From Chlorops oryzae (lineage: Eukaryota > Arthropoda > Insecta > Diptera > Chloropidae): DNA of 64,000 bases. A program made the translations under genes and the position numbers. Below the pieces are notes generated by a model, which did not search any database, was not told the DNA's origin, and worked only from the letters and a program-made list of their open reading frames with translations. Positions 1-11,077 of this stretch are shown here, piece by piece (position 1 is the first letter of the stretch; every line of letters starts with the position of its first letter). The DNA is taken from the NCBI GenBank assembly GCA_020466095.1, contig CM035806.1:112921080-112985079 (forward strand), in the 5' to 3' direction.

Positions 1-430
1 CATTCTAAAAAAATCCATATAGAAGTTTTCGGGAAAAACACCTACTTATATGAAACTTTATGTCTTTTTTTGTGCATTGAAAGAAACAAAAATTAATTTT
101 TCCCGTTATTTTAGAAATTACATAAAAAGGATTTTTATTTTCAACAGAAAAAATAAAAGTCCGAAAATAACTTTTATTTTCGGACTTTTAAATAAAAGTT
201 GCAAAATAACAGTTAAATGGGACTGAAAAAATAAAAATCTTTAATAACTGTTATTTTTGGCTCGAAAAATAAAAATCTCTTTTTAAGACTTTCATTCTAA
301 TTTTTTTCTTTTCAGTTAAAAAATAACTGTTTTAATTGGATTAAAAAAAAAAAATTTTTTAAATAATAATTATTAAATAACTTTTTTAATATCTCTTATA
401 ACAGTTACGGTCCCTGTTAAAATGTTGGCA
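1..430. other. AT-rich non-coding stretch with short hairpins
   Basis: No gene is visible. The stretch is rich in A/T runs and in AATAAC/GTTATT words. A clear short hairpin lies at 155-189, where a 16-base arm (155-170) is matched by its reverse complement at 174-189. It reads like decayed repeat sequence; I cannot assign a family. Confidence 0.5.
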
Positions 431-433
431 GCA

Positions 434-542
434 TTGTGCTGCAGACAACCGATAGTCAATAGTTTTCGACTATCAATCTATAGTGAAAAAATTTTAAACT
501 ATCGATACTATCGATAGTGCCATCGATAGTTTGCCAGCTCTA
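434..542. repeat. TATCGATA-rich hAT-like repeat end
   Basis: Three ATCGAT-centred octamers sit at 500-507, 509-516 and 521-528, followed by GTTTGCCAGCTCTA ending at 542. The same arrangement, with the octamers running into an AGCTCTA or AACTCTA end, recurs at 30316-30419 and 39197-39273. A degenerate opposite end may begin near 434. No clean target duplication is visible. It is probably an old relative of the 104-bp MITE at 30316. Confidence 0.5.
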
Positions 543-1340
543 TTGAGGACTGTCAGAGGCATCAACACGTGCACGCATCGTATCAAAATTATTTACAAGA
601 AGAAAGACGTATAAGTTTCGAACCATTGAATTGAATTGAACAATTTAAAATTCAATCTACTGGTGATGATTAACGTCGAAATACCATGCCACATTCAAAG
701 CACCGAACGAAATGTCCAAGAGGTGACCAGAGCATCCAAAGACGTTACAGAGAAACACAAAAGTGGTTTTAATGCGACATCGATGGAATTGAGAGAAAAA
801 AGGCCCAAAACTGAGAGCAAACAAGACTTGAAATAATTTTTAATATTCTATATTGTTTCACTTTTCATTCAAATTTCATAAATTATTATTTTTCAATCAC
901 AATGAATTGACTAGAATTATTCAAATTATCATTTAAAGGGTTTTCGGGGGCGCTGAATCCGAATGAAGCCTTGAAAATGAGCTAACAATGGAAATAAAAA
1001 AAAAATGCCTTACATTTCTTTCATTTTTTGGCCGAAAATCACGATATGTTGGTAAAACATCACCATTTGTTCTATTGATAGTTAAATGTAATGTATTTTT
1101 AACGCCAGATTCGGATTCAGTGTCCAAATTTACTTTAGAAATGACGCTACAAATGATTTTTCTTATACACTTTTTTTTATCACTTTCAAATTTTATATAT
1201 TCATATTTTATAATTGAGGAAAAAATGTATTTATGAAAAGTCGCACAGCTAAAATTCAAAAATTGTATATAGTTTAATGGAGAAAAAGTCTTAAAATTAG
1301 ATGTATTTTACGAATTTTGCTGACGCCGGCCTCTTAAATA
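543..1340. other. No supported gene
   Basis: Only short chance frames occur, for example 66 codons at 636-836 and overlapping frames on both strands at 933-1259. None shows a recognisable domain, and both strands are open at random lengths typical of A/T-rich DNA. I see no repeat boundary here. Confidence 0.4.
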
Positions 1341-1344
1341 AATG

Positions 1345-1430
1345 ATCCGGCCTAATATATATATATTCTTGATCAGCATCAGCTGAATCGATTTAGACAT
1401 GTCCGTCTGTGTTCCGATGACAAAATCGTC
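1345..1430 (+). mobile_element. mini-me/DINE core fragment
   Basis: A (TA)n run is followed by TTCTTGATCAGCATCA, then by a GATTTAGACATGTCCGTCTG motif. This is the conserved core found between the (TA)n and (GTCY)n tracts of dipteran mini-me/DINE elements. Longer copies with the same core lie at about 22175-22245 and 25440-25540. Here only the core survives and the microsatellite is very short, so this is a decayed fragment. Confidence 0.6.
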
Positions 1431-1566
1431 AAATGTGTAAATGCCCCCTTATTTCAAAATATAATCAATGGCATTCAACTTTATTGAAGTTTGTAAGGTA
1501 TATTTTCAAGCAGGCCTTTCTTATAAAAAATCCAAGCTATACTCATAAAAATCTTCTTTAAAATAT

Positions 1567-1955
1567 ATATAAATACACAATAAGATATTGATGTAAATCA
1601 AAAAATTTATTAATATCATTCGATTCTATAAATAAATAAGAAAACCAAACGAGCAATACTAATTTGAAAATAAATACGATTTTAATTTGAAAGCATTTTG
1701 AGGAGCGCAAATGTACATTAAGAAGCAAGAAAACTTTGACACATAGTTCAAAATAGCTCAGGCTTACATTATTTATGTTTCTTTTAATTTTTCTAGCTTA
1801 TGAAGGGTCCTTTTTTGTACATTTGTGCTACTTAAAATGCTCCAACACTTAAATCGTATTTATTTTCATATAAGTAGTGCTATTTTTTTTTAATTAAAAG
1901 CTGCAATGATTTTAATAATTTTTTTGATGTCCATCAATATCTTGTTGTGTATTTC
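1567..1955. repeat. Imperfect long inverted repeat (old foldback or MITE)
   Basis: The left arm (about 1567-1730) has AATACACAATAAGATATTGA near its outer end and GCGCAAATGTACAT at its inner end. The right arm (about 1815-1955) has TGTACATTTGTGC and then ATCAATATCTTGTTGTGTAT. The arms are diverged, with several indels, which suggests an old palindromic element. No target duplication could be fixed. Confidence 0.5.
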
Positions 1956-2506
1956 ATCATATGTTAGAAGGCGAGCTTTGAGCAATGTTGTTTTCGTTAA
2001 ATTCCAGCATCATGAAATATGATCAATTTTGAATGTGTGCTATCTTAAGTTATTAAAGTAGCTCAGTATGATAAGCAATCGAAAATGTTTCCTTACTGAG
2101 AAATAATAAGTCTCGCATCATTATCGCCTTTCTCAGATTGGCATTGGCCCCGTTGAGGACAAGAGAAAAATGTTTCCCAATTTTTCTATGGTAAGTCTAT
2201 TTCAATTTGGAGATAGAGTTTCACGGCTAAGGTGAAAAAGTTGCCCCTTCTGAAAAAGAGTGGGATTGATGATGGATGTTTTTTCGGTCTAAGAACATTG
2301 CGTGTAGCTAGGAAAAGTAGTTCTTAAGTTATGGATATTTGAATGATGATAAATACTAATTTTCTATCTTTGGGGCCATTGCGCCACCTCTGAACTTTGC
2401 TTAATCTTCATAATTTTGCACACGCAAGTTTTTGATAAATACCAAACTTTTGAGCCACTGGCAGACAGAATTGGACAAACTTAATAAGGGCGGCCACCCT
2501 TATGTA
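1956..2506. other. No supported gene
   Basis: Sequence between the old inverted repeat and the mariner terminus. I see no domain, repeat end or RNA gene. Confidence 0.4.
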
Positions 2507-2586
2507 ACAGGTTGGCTGATAAGTCCCCGGTCTAACAAAGAAAAACACATTTTTTTGTCAAAATTCATTTTTATTATTCAACATAG

Positions 2587-3612
2587 GGGGCATTTCACGT
2601 CAAGTGTACCCGCTCAAAAAACTTCATAGCTGGGATTTCGATGAAACTTGGTGGAAATGTTGCGCTATGAGAGTACATGAATTGTGCAAAAGGAGGAGGG
2701 GAAATATTTACCGGGTGCCTAGATACAGGGTGTCAAACTTTCAGGCCTTTTTGTATTCAAAAAATTCTACGTCTTGCAAATTGGAAAATGAAAAAAATGT
2801 AATAAAGGATTTTTATAGATTTTTTTCTGCTCTTTCCGAAAAAAAATATTACAATCTCCAGAAATTATTATTTATGCAAAAAAAAACGGTTTTTATTTTT
2901 AAAATCAATTTTTCGCTCAATGCGACATTTTTAATTTTTTTTAAAATAATTTTAAACGAAAGCTGAGCTTTTTTTCTATAAGATAAAGTCTTAATTGAAG
3001 TGGGATCTCCAAAACTTACGAGTAAACAGAGGTGTTGAACCCAGCGCGACCCACGCGCCAAGCACGCAGAGCCGCTATTCAGCTGTGGCTGCTGAACTTT
3101 TCTAGTTGATAAAGCTGAATAGCGGCTTCTGCGTGCTTGGCGCGTGGGTCGCGCTGGGTTCTACACCTCCATTGAGTCGTAAGTTTTGGAGATCCCATCC
3201 TGTTTAAGATGTCATTTTATAGAAAAAAAGTTCAGCTTTCGTTTAAAATTATTTTAAAAAATATTAAAAATGTCGCATTCGGCGAAAAATTGCTTATAAA
3301 AATAAAAACCGTTTTTTTTGTGCATCAATAATAATTTCTGGGAATTGTAATATTTTTTTTCGGAAAGAGCAGACAAAAATCTATAAAAATCCTTTATCAC
3401 ATTTTTTTCATTTCCCAATTTGCGAGACGTAGAATTTTTTGAATACAAAAAGGACCGAAAGTTTAACACCCTGTATCTAGGCACCCGGTCAATATTTCCC
3501 CTCCTCCTTTTGCACAATTGATGTACTCTCATAGCGCAACATTTCCACAAAGTTTCATCGAAATCCCAGGTATAAAGTTTTTTGAGCGGGTACACTTGAC
3601 GTAAAATGCCCC
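2587..3612. mobile_element. Foldback element with GGGG ends and ATAG target duplication
   Basis: A near-perfect palindrome whose arms (about 2587-3085 and 3110-3612) read GGGGCATTT inward from both ends. The centre is a GC-rich hairpin around 3037-3160. The flanking ATAG at 2583-2586 and 3613-3616 is a 4-bp target duplication. It is inserted at the last codons of the mariner transposase. Mirror-image reading frames of 113-120 codons in the two arms follow from the palindrome and show no domain. The ends resemble those of the DDE element at 8285-11077, which also has a 4-bp duplication, so it may be a non-autonomous relative (inference). Confidence 0.8.
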
Positions 3613-3616
3613 ATAG

Positions 3617-4638
3617 TTCTCTTCAAGAGCGATACAACGATTATAACGACCTTCCAATTTTTTGATACCATTTTGGTAGTACTCCTTCGGTTTTGCCTCA
3701 AAATAGGCCTCAGTTTCGACGATCACCTCTTCATTGCAGCCAAATTTTTTCCCTGCGAGCATCCTTTTGAGGTCTGAGAACAAGAAAAAGTCGCTGGGGG
3801 CCAGATCTGGAGAATACGGTGGGTGGGGAAGCAATTCGAAGCCTAATTCATGAATTTTTGCCATCGTTCTCAATGACTTGTGGCACGGTGCGTTGTCTTG
3901 GTGGAACAACACTTTTTTCTTCTTCATATGGGGCCGTTTTGCCGCGATTTCGACCTTCAAACGCTCCAATAATGACATATAATAGTCACTGTTGATGGTT
4001 TTTCTCAAGATAATCGATAAAAATTATTCCATGCCCATCCCACAAAACAGAGGCCATTACTTTGCCAGCGGACTTTTGAGTCTTTCCACGCTTTGGAGAC
4101 GGTTCACCGATCGCTGTCCACTCAGCCGACTGTCGATTCGACTCAGGAGTGTAGTGATAGAGCTATGTTTCATCCATTGTCACATATCGACGCAAAAACT
4201 CGGGTGTATTGCGAGTTAACAGCTGCAAACACCGCTCAGAATCATCAACACGTTGTTGTTTTTGGTCAAATGTGAGCTCGCGCGGCACCCATTTTGCACA
4301 GAGCTTTTTCATATCCAAATATTGATGAATGATATGACCAACACGTTCCTTTGATATCTTTAAGGCCTCTGCTATCTCGATCAACTTCATTTTACGGTCA
4401 TTCAAAATCATTTTGTGAATTTTTTTGATGTTTTCGTCGGTAACCTCCTCTTTCGGGCGTCCACTGCGTTCACCGTGCTCCGTGCTCATTTCACCACGCT
4501 TGAATTTTGCATACCAATCAATTATTGTTGATTTTCCTGGGGCAGAGTCCGGAAACTCATTATTAAGCCAAGTTTTTGCTTCCACTGTATTTTTTCCCTT
4601 CAGTATTTTATCAAAACACGAAATTCCTTTTTTTCCAT
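3617..4638 (-). pseudogene. mariner transposase (irritans/Himar type), broken
   Basis: Reading down the minus strand, the ATG is at 4638. The N-terminal half carries the helix-turn-helix DNA-binding region (about 4585-4190). The catalytic motifs follow: MDET near 4165 (first Asp), HQDNAPC near 3895 (second Asp) and YSPDLAPSDFF near 3815 (third Asp), in the D,D34D pattern of mariner. Together they would cut and join at TA sites in the nucleus. Damage seen: a small deletion with a stop near 4610, a Trp-to-stop change just after MDET, a frameshift near 4008, and the foldback insertion replacing the final codons. Length and motif spacing otherwise fit a roughly 348-residue transposase. Confidence 0.92.
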
Positions 4639-5024
4639 TTTTTTCACAATAACAAAAGTTGCTTCACAAAAGACGCTCTATCTCACAAACTAATTGACTT
4701 ACAGACGTCAAATTTTGAAACGAATCATTTGAAGGTTGCCACTATATAAAAATAATATGCATTTAATACTAGCGACGCCATCTATGTGTCAGACCGGGGA
4801 CTTATCAGCCAACCTGTACATATATGGATTAGAGTGTTTTGGGAAGTATTATTTGGAATATCTCAGAGTACATTTTGATGGTAGCTCAGAGCACAAAACT
4901 TCAACTCATACTCGTAGATAAATATGGGCCAAAGAGTGGCCAAAAAATTTTTTTTAAAATTAATTGTATGAAGCTGTGAAATTTATTTAAAATAAACAGA
5001 AATTATTTTTCTGCCTCTAGCAAA

Positions 5025-5475
5025 AAGTTTTGGACGCCCGCCTTTCCCAAATCCTGGATCCGCCAATGGATCACGCCCACAAATAAAGATTTTTCGTAAC
5101 TTCCGAAGTAAAAGACGCAACATAGGTTGACCAAGGCAAATGAAAGGTGTAGGAAAAAATTTATGTGGCCCGCCCACTGCCTCGCCTACAAATGAAGATT
5201 TTTCGTAACTTCCGAAGTAAAAGGCGTAGAAGCTTTAAATTCGCAACAAAGGCTGACCAAGGCAAATGAAAGGTGTAGGAAAATAATTTATGTGGCCCGC
5301 CCACTGCCTCGCCCACAAATGGATATTTTTCGTATCTTCCAAAGTAAGAGGCATAGAAGTTTCAAATTCGCAACATAGGTTGACCTAGGCGAATGAATGG
5401 TGTAGGAAAAAATGTATGTGGCCCGCCCACTGCCACGCCCACAAATGGAGAGGCAAACCATAGTGCGCAAGCGAA
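5025..5475 (+). mobile_element. DINE-like fragment, tandem-unit part (copy D)
   Basis: Three to four degenerate copies of the 127-bp unit seen in the elements at 18743, 32643 and 46664, but in the opposite orientation. Each unit holds GTGGCCCGCCCACTGCC and a run ending in ACTTCCGAAGTAAAAGGCGT. The fragment runs into the CATAGTGCGC segment that lies near the hairpin end of complete copies, so the hairpin end itself is lost. Confidence 0.75.
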
Positions 5476-6126
5476 TTTTGCTGCAGGTAGGCTATTCAGG
5501 CTCGGTAACACTTAGGCTGTCATTAGTGGTATAACATAGATTAGCGAGGCTCAAACTTGGTGCCGATCAGAATGAGAGTTGCACGTCGAGTGTGACAGAA
5601 TTTAATGTTTTAATACATATGTATGAACACATGATGTAAATAAGTGTAACGCATATTACATGTGCGTAACGGAGTTTAAAGTTAAAAAAATTTGTTTTAT
5701 AATTTCTTTTCTGAAATAACATAGCTGCCATAGTTGTGAAAGATTCAATATTTTCGGGATTGAAATCTTTCAAATCCCAATCAGAATTGACAATTTTAGA
5801 ATTCCATCATAATTCCTTCTCGGATTTAAAGACTTAAAATTTTTGAAGTCTCAATCTTTTCGACAATCCAAAAGATTGAAATCTTTTTTTTTTAGCCTAA
5901 AGATTCACTCCCACACTAAAGTTTCAAGGAATGCACAGCAATCTTTGAATCATTTTTTTTTTTTCAAAATTTTGAAATAATTTTTTAAGATTTTTGAGAC
6001 TTTAAATCATTCGGAATGTGATCTCAAAAAACTCCTTATAGAAAAAATTTATTTTTCAACTTTAAGAGATCAGATTTTGAGTCCTTCAAAAGTTATAGCA
6101 TTGACAGACATATGGTGTAAAGTCTA
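5476..6126. other. Repeat debris related to the 20-27 kb foldback
   Basis: No gene. The segment 5590-5730 is similar to the reverse complement of 26465-26600: both contain TACATATG..GAACACAT, a TTACATGTGCGTAACG word and GGAGTTTAAAGTT. The following sequence (5727-6010), rich in GATTGAAATCTTT, resembles the reverse complement of 20090-20320. This is therefore a second, partial copy of the same family. Confidence 0.5.
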
Positions 6127-7000
6127 CACGGAAAGAATTATTTTCTCAAAATCAGTAAAAACTAATAAAATCTTGGCTTGATTTGGCAGCAAGAAAATTT
6201 TTACTGATTTGAAGAATATATTTTATTAAACATCAAAAAGTAAATATTGTATTGAATCAAGAAAATATTTTATTAAATATCAAAAAGTAAATATTTTATT
6301 GAATCAAGAAAATATTTTATTAAACATCAAAAAGTAAATATTTTATTGAATCAAGAAAATATTTTATTAAACATCAACAAGTAAATACTTATTTACAAAA
6401 ACAATTGCATGTATTAAGTTTCATTGTATGCATATGCATACAGAGAGTTGTTTTTGCAATTTAACTGTGAAAGTATTCGAGCTGAACTTCTCTTTTCTTT
6501 GATAGCGAATCAACAGATTTCTATTTTTGTTGCATTTCTTGGTTCTATTTCGGTGACTCTTTTCTGCGACGAAAGTTTATTTCTAGAAGAACAATAATTA
6601 ATTCATTAATGTGAAATCTATGTTTCAAGCTATGCTTGAAAAAGGCATCCATAAGCGACTATTTGCTGACGTACGTTTCGACCTGCCGTCTGGGGTCTCA
6701 TCAGAGCAATTTTTACGGATTGGTTGACTACTGAGTCAAATTTCGGTTTGCGTATTTAAACTACCTATGACTGCAATTCAAACCCTTGAATTGTAGCATC
6801 AGAAATGACTTCTAATGGGAGATCTAACTATGTGTTTTTAGTCAATAAATTTTTTTTACTGATATCAGTAAAATCTATTTACTGATTTTTAGCAAAAGTT
6901 GTACTTTGGGTACAACTTTGGTATTGAATTAATAAAATGTTTACTTTTTGACAGTTAATAAAATATTTTATTGATTCAATACAAGACAATTCTTTCCGTG
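6127..7000. mobile_element. 874-bp TIR element (CACGGAAAGAAT ends) with 47-bp tandem repeats
   Basis: The terminal inverted repeats begin CACGGAAAGAATT at 6127 and end at 7000, flanked by TA at 6125-6126 and 7001-7002. Four tandem 47-bp units fill about 6218-6400, each built of ATATTTTATTAAACATC and AAAAAGTAAATATTTTATTG. Related words recur in inverted form at 6920-6980. There is no coding capacity. A TA duplication suggests a Tc1/mariner-type or similar transposase acting in trans, but the family is not identified. Confidence 0.65.
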
Positions 7001-7002
7001 TA

Positions 7003-7376
7003 TAGACTTCACACTACAATGAAAGAAGTCTATGTTGGGGTGACACACTATAATTGATTGTGGATTTCTATTGTGGACTTCTTTAAAACAGCTGATAATT
7101 GAAAATTAAAACAACAACAAAAACAATAAAAACATTTTGGTAGCATTAAGCCTCCATTTTATCTCAAAAGAATCCATGAATATATCGTTTGTTTGTTATA
7201 TAAATCCATACGATGGAATTTATTTCATGCATTTCGCATAAAGTAGTTGAAACTAGAAATTTAAACTTCTGGTTTCCGATAAAATAATCGATTATTCGTT
7301 TAATTTTGTGCAGCGTTACCATATCAATCTAGGAAGTCCACAATAAATCCTCCCTTTCAATGTAGTGTGAAGTCTA
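7003..7376. repeat. Inverted-repeat MITE-like unit (AGACTTCACACTACA ends)
   Basis: The left end reads GACTTCACACTACAATGAAAG. The right end, near 7355-7375, is its reverse complement CTTTCAATGTAGTGTGAAGTC. Related GGTGTAAAGTCTA words lie at 6111 and around 7430-7455. No protein is encoded. It lies just upstream of the first hAT exon and could be part of that element's 5' region or a separate MITE. Confidence 0.45.
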
Positions 7377-7879
7377 TAAAAAGTCTATGTTGGCTAAGGT
7401 AGACTTTTGAAAAATACCTATGTGTGTCACCTAGACTTCACACCATCATGGTGTAAAATACCTATGTTATGTCTATCAGTGCTATTAAGAAAACGAACGA
7501 ACTAGAGCGCGATAAGAGATCTATAAATTTACAAAGGAGGCTATCAATATCGCAGTCCTTATTTAATGATGAGGAAGGTGATGACGGTGAAGATGATCAA
7601 TTTGGGTCATTCTTGATGGACAGTTATTCCAACCATACTGTGCATCAATCAAGTCAAGTTTTGAGTGCTTCTTAAACTAAACGAGGAGGAATTAGAGCGC
7701 GATGCGGGTACTAAAAACAAACAAATAAGGACTGCGATATCGAACGCTGCCTGTAATAATGGGAAAGGTGATGAAGATGATCAACTTGCGTTATCCTTGA
7801 TAAGCAGTGAAGCGTAAGTATTTTAGGTGCAACAAAGCTACGTAGGTGTTTATTTAATAATTGCGGTTATTTTATGTAG

Positions 7880-8284
7880 TTGAGTCCTACTAATTCCCGT
7901 GGAAGGAAAAGTATGTTATTAACGGAATGTTCCATATGTAAAACGAAAATTAAATCGTCGTTTCAAGTAACATCGAACTGCAAAAGGCATTTGAAAACGC
8001 AACACCCAGTAACGTACAAACAGTTAAACATTGATAAGGCTGGTGAAGTGAGAATGGATAAAACTATTCAAGCAAAATTTAGGAAAAAGTTGTTAAGCGT
8101 TGTTTCTAACAACATGCTTCCTATTTCCTTTGTAGAGGATAAATCATTTAGGAGCCTACTACATTTATGCAATTCAAATATTAAACCTATGAGCAGACGC
8201 GCTCTCGTTCACCTAATTGGCGAACAATCCGACAAAATGACGAGCAATATAAGAGAAATGTTATCCGGACAAAAATTTGTATGT
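7880..8284 (+). CDS. hAT-1 exon: BED zinc finger region
   Basis: The exon follows a good acceptor (TTTATGTAG at 7871-7879); the matching donor GTAAGT is at about 7816. It encodes TECSICK..., then RHLKTQH about 20 residues later, the C-x2-C...H-x4-H pattern of a BED finger, which binds DNA. A helical stretch rich in hydrophobic residues follows, ending in SGQKFVC at the insertion site of the DDE element. The true initiator lies in an upstream exon (ATG at 7469 or later), whose acidic tract carries a stop at 7673. In-exon frame is intact. Confidence 0.8.
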
Positions 8285-11077
8285 GGGTGATTCCACGAAA
8301 GTTGACCCCTTGGAAGCAAAAAAAAAAAAATTTTGACCCATTTTAGCTCTTTTGTTATAGAAAATTTACGTATCCATTACATCCTGGGGTGTATGATTAA
8401 ATTTTTTTATTTTTTTTTTGTAAAAAAATCTAATTTAACTTAGTGCATCATAAACTTTTCCTCCTTTATACTAAGTTTTTTTTTAATCACTTGACAACAC
8501 TTTTATAACGGTAGTTCCCAATCAAAACAATTACCAGCTGACAGTTGCTACTTTTGTCTACGTTCAGCAGAAAATTTTCACGTGTAGCTATGAAATTATA
8601 ATTTTGAGAAATTTTTCAAAATCAATAATTTGTGTCACGACCGTGAACACGCAAACAAAAAAAGTTTCAATTTTGTGAAAGCTGTTAAAGCTATAAAAAA
8701 CACAGTTGCTAAGGGTGACAAGGTTAGTAAGTTAATGCGTTTCATGTAGCAAAATAAGCGCTCGGAAGTCAATTAATTTTTTTTTTACTTTATTGAGAAT
8801 GTTGAGTACCTTATTGAATTTTGTGTTCAACTTTTTCTTACTAACTGTAGCTTAACAAACCATGGACTCCCAAAGCAAGATGCAAAGATATCGGAAGAGA
8901 TTGGGAAGGAAGATCCAGCAAAATACGAAGCTCATTTGAAAAAAGAAAGAGAAAGAAATAAAAAACGGTGGCTGGCTGGAAAAGAGTCATTGAGTGAAGA
9001 AATGCTTGCTCAGAATCGGAATGCTGATCGCGAACGTCAAAGGAAGTGTCGTGAAAAAAAGAACGTAGGGAAGGAGCAAGTTGTTGAAGCTGCAGCCTCA
9101 TCATCAAATATAGGAAGCTTCAAGTTCGATCGTTCACTTAAAAAGGCAGTAACAAAAGTTAAGGCCAAACTACCGATCAGCCCCTCGAAGGAAATTGCAG
9201 TTGTGAAGAGACTTGCTTTTGAGCTAGTTGGTCCTGAAATGGATTTGATTTTCACCAAGCGACGTAAAGGAAAAATTAAGCGCCTTTCCGATGCCGAGTT
9301 AGAAAAGTCAAAAACTTCTTTTTGAGGGACGATGTAAGCTACCAAACACCAGGACGCAAGGACACAAAACTAATAAACAGACTAAAAATGCAATTGAAGT
9401 ATATGGTGATGACGGTTGGAGAATGTTATCAGCTTTTTAAGGAAGAAAATTTACAAATAAGAATTGGGAAGTCTTTGTTTTACGGAAGTCGGCCACAACA
9501 TGTGCGCCTCAATTCACAAACTCCATCAAACATGTGCGTCTGTATTTACCACGCCAACTTTGAATTTTTGCTTAAATCAGTTTCTGAAGTGGTCTCTACA
9601 GTGCCTAAATCTGCTAAGGGTTTGATGAATGAACTTTATTTTGACACAACAAATGAGGCTTGCATGACTAGCAGTTGCAACTGCGACACAATTTTTGATA
9701 TATTGCCATTGAATTATAATTCAGATGCAACTGTGCGTTGGAAACAATGGACCAAAAATGAACTTCATACTCAAATAAGCGAGAAAGAAGGCACTTTTAA
9801 ATTTTTGTTTCAAACATTCGAAAGCAAACTCCAAAGACTTAAGCAACATTTTTATGTGCAACGAACACAGAGCGATCAATTTCGCGAGGCTAAGGAGCGG
9901 ATTGAATCAAACGAAGTGCAAAGCGCACACTGGAACCAAGCTCAAGCAACTGTTTACAGCCTGTGCTTGGGTTAAAACTGAATTGGCCCTGAAATCATAT
10001 TCTTATGCAATAATAAGTGATGACTTGACGCACACTAAAGAAAGTGTGTGCTACTTTTTGAAAATGATTGTTGAACACCTCAAAACAAAAACTGAAATTA
10101 ATACTGCACACGTGTTTTCGGACGGATGTGCTGCGCAATTCAAAAATAGGTTCAATCTATTTAACCTATTTTTTGCAAAGCAAGACTTCGGTGTAAATAT
10201 GAAATGGTCGTTTTTTGCATCCGGACATGGCAAAGGCGCTGTGGATGGAATTGGAGCCACTATCAAAAGGTCTTTATGGACAGCAATCATGTCTCGCCAA
10301 GCTAAAATTAATACTCCAGCAGAAGCTTTCAAGTTTTTTGTTCAAAATAAAATGTTGGATGGAGTGACTGTTTTGTATTGTGATAAGAACCAAATAAAGC
10401 AAAATGCAGGATTAAAAAAAAAGATGGGAACATGTTAAAGCAATCGAAAACATCCAGAAGATGCACTATTTTGAAAATGCTGGCTTTAACTCTTTGCTTT
10501 GTGAAATAACTGGAGTTTCGGCTCTAAAAATAAGCTGCCTTAAACGTCTGGAATAAAATGATGTATATTCTTCAACTGAAAATTAATAAAAACGAAATCG
10601 AGCTTTAAAACATTCTTGCCTTCTCTAAGATAACCATAAACTTCCATGTGATCATTTTGATACTGTTAAATATACGACTAAAAAAACAAATTCGTTTTAT
10701 TTTGTATGCTGTCACGAACGTTACTTTTTTTTGTCACAACCGTTACCTTTTCAAAGTTATTTTTTTCTTATTTGGCAACATCGTTTTCACTTAAAAGTAG
10801 AGTTTTCTTACACAAAACACTGCAAAGCATTTAATAAGAATTTTTATTTTACGCATTCCTTGGACAATTTTACAATCTGAGTTGCTAAGACCCAAAATTC
10901 AAAAACAGCTCATTTGTAATGTCACGACCGTTACCTTTTAATTGATCTTAAAAATCCTTAAAATGCAATTTCTATAAAATGATTCTTACTGCTTTTAGGG
11001 GTTGAAATTTTATATTTCTAAAATCAACAAATCATTTTGACATTGTATTTCAGGCTAAAGTTACTATGGAAATACCC
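8285..11077 (+). mobile_element. GGG-ended DDE transposon (Sola-like?) with ATGT duplication
   Basis: The ends are GGGTGATTCC at 8285 and GGAAATACCC finishing at 11077, giving imperfect GGGTRATTCC-type inverted repeats. ATGT is duplicated at 8281-8284 and 11078-11081. It carries one broken transposase gene (8874-10555). A word TGTCACGACCGT/TGTCACRAACGTTAC recurs near both sides of the gene (8634, 10709, 10732, 10919), perhaps subterminal binding sites. A 4-bp duplication and G-rich ends fit the Sola superfamily, but the assignment is from memory of that group and is tentative. Confidence 0.72.
8874..10555 (+). pseudogene. DDE-type transposase-like protein (Sola-like?), frameshifted
   Basis: The N-terminus is a basic, highly charged coiled region (ERERNKKRW, RQRKCREKK). 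A cysteine/histidine segment follows (CVCIYHAN near 9535, SSCNCD near 9675). The C-terminal half has EVQSAHWNQAQAT (about 9916), SDGCAAQFKNRF (about 10120) and HGKGAVDGIGATIKR (about 10225). This last set recurs in uncharacterised transposase-like proteins of insects and cnidarians; its Asp and surrounding residues fit an RNase H-like core. Frame breaks are seen near 8890, at the 9320 junction, near 9970 and in an A-run at about 10412, after which a further 45 codons end at 10555. It would act on its own GGG termini. Kolobok- or KDZ-type affinity cannot be excluded. Confidence 0.7.

Larger units (their letters stand above)
2507..4817 (-). mobile_element. Himar1-type mariner, interrupted
   Basis: The termini are 27-bp perfect inverted repeats at 2507-2533 and 4791-4817 beginning ACAGGTTGGCTGATAAGTCC, which is the terminal repeat known for Himar1/irritans-type mariners. 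The left flank is TA; the right TA appears to have lost one base. The transposase lies on the minus strand. Without the 1026-bp foldback and its 4-bp target duplication at 2583-3616 the element would be about 1.28 kb, the usual mariner length. It is inactive because the transposase is broken, although the ends look usable. Confidence 0.93.

Noticed and set aside
2604..3595. Two mirror reading frames of 113-120 codons as genes
   Set aside because: They lie in the two arms of one palindrome, so they are the same sequence read twice; no domain and no start context.
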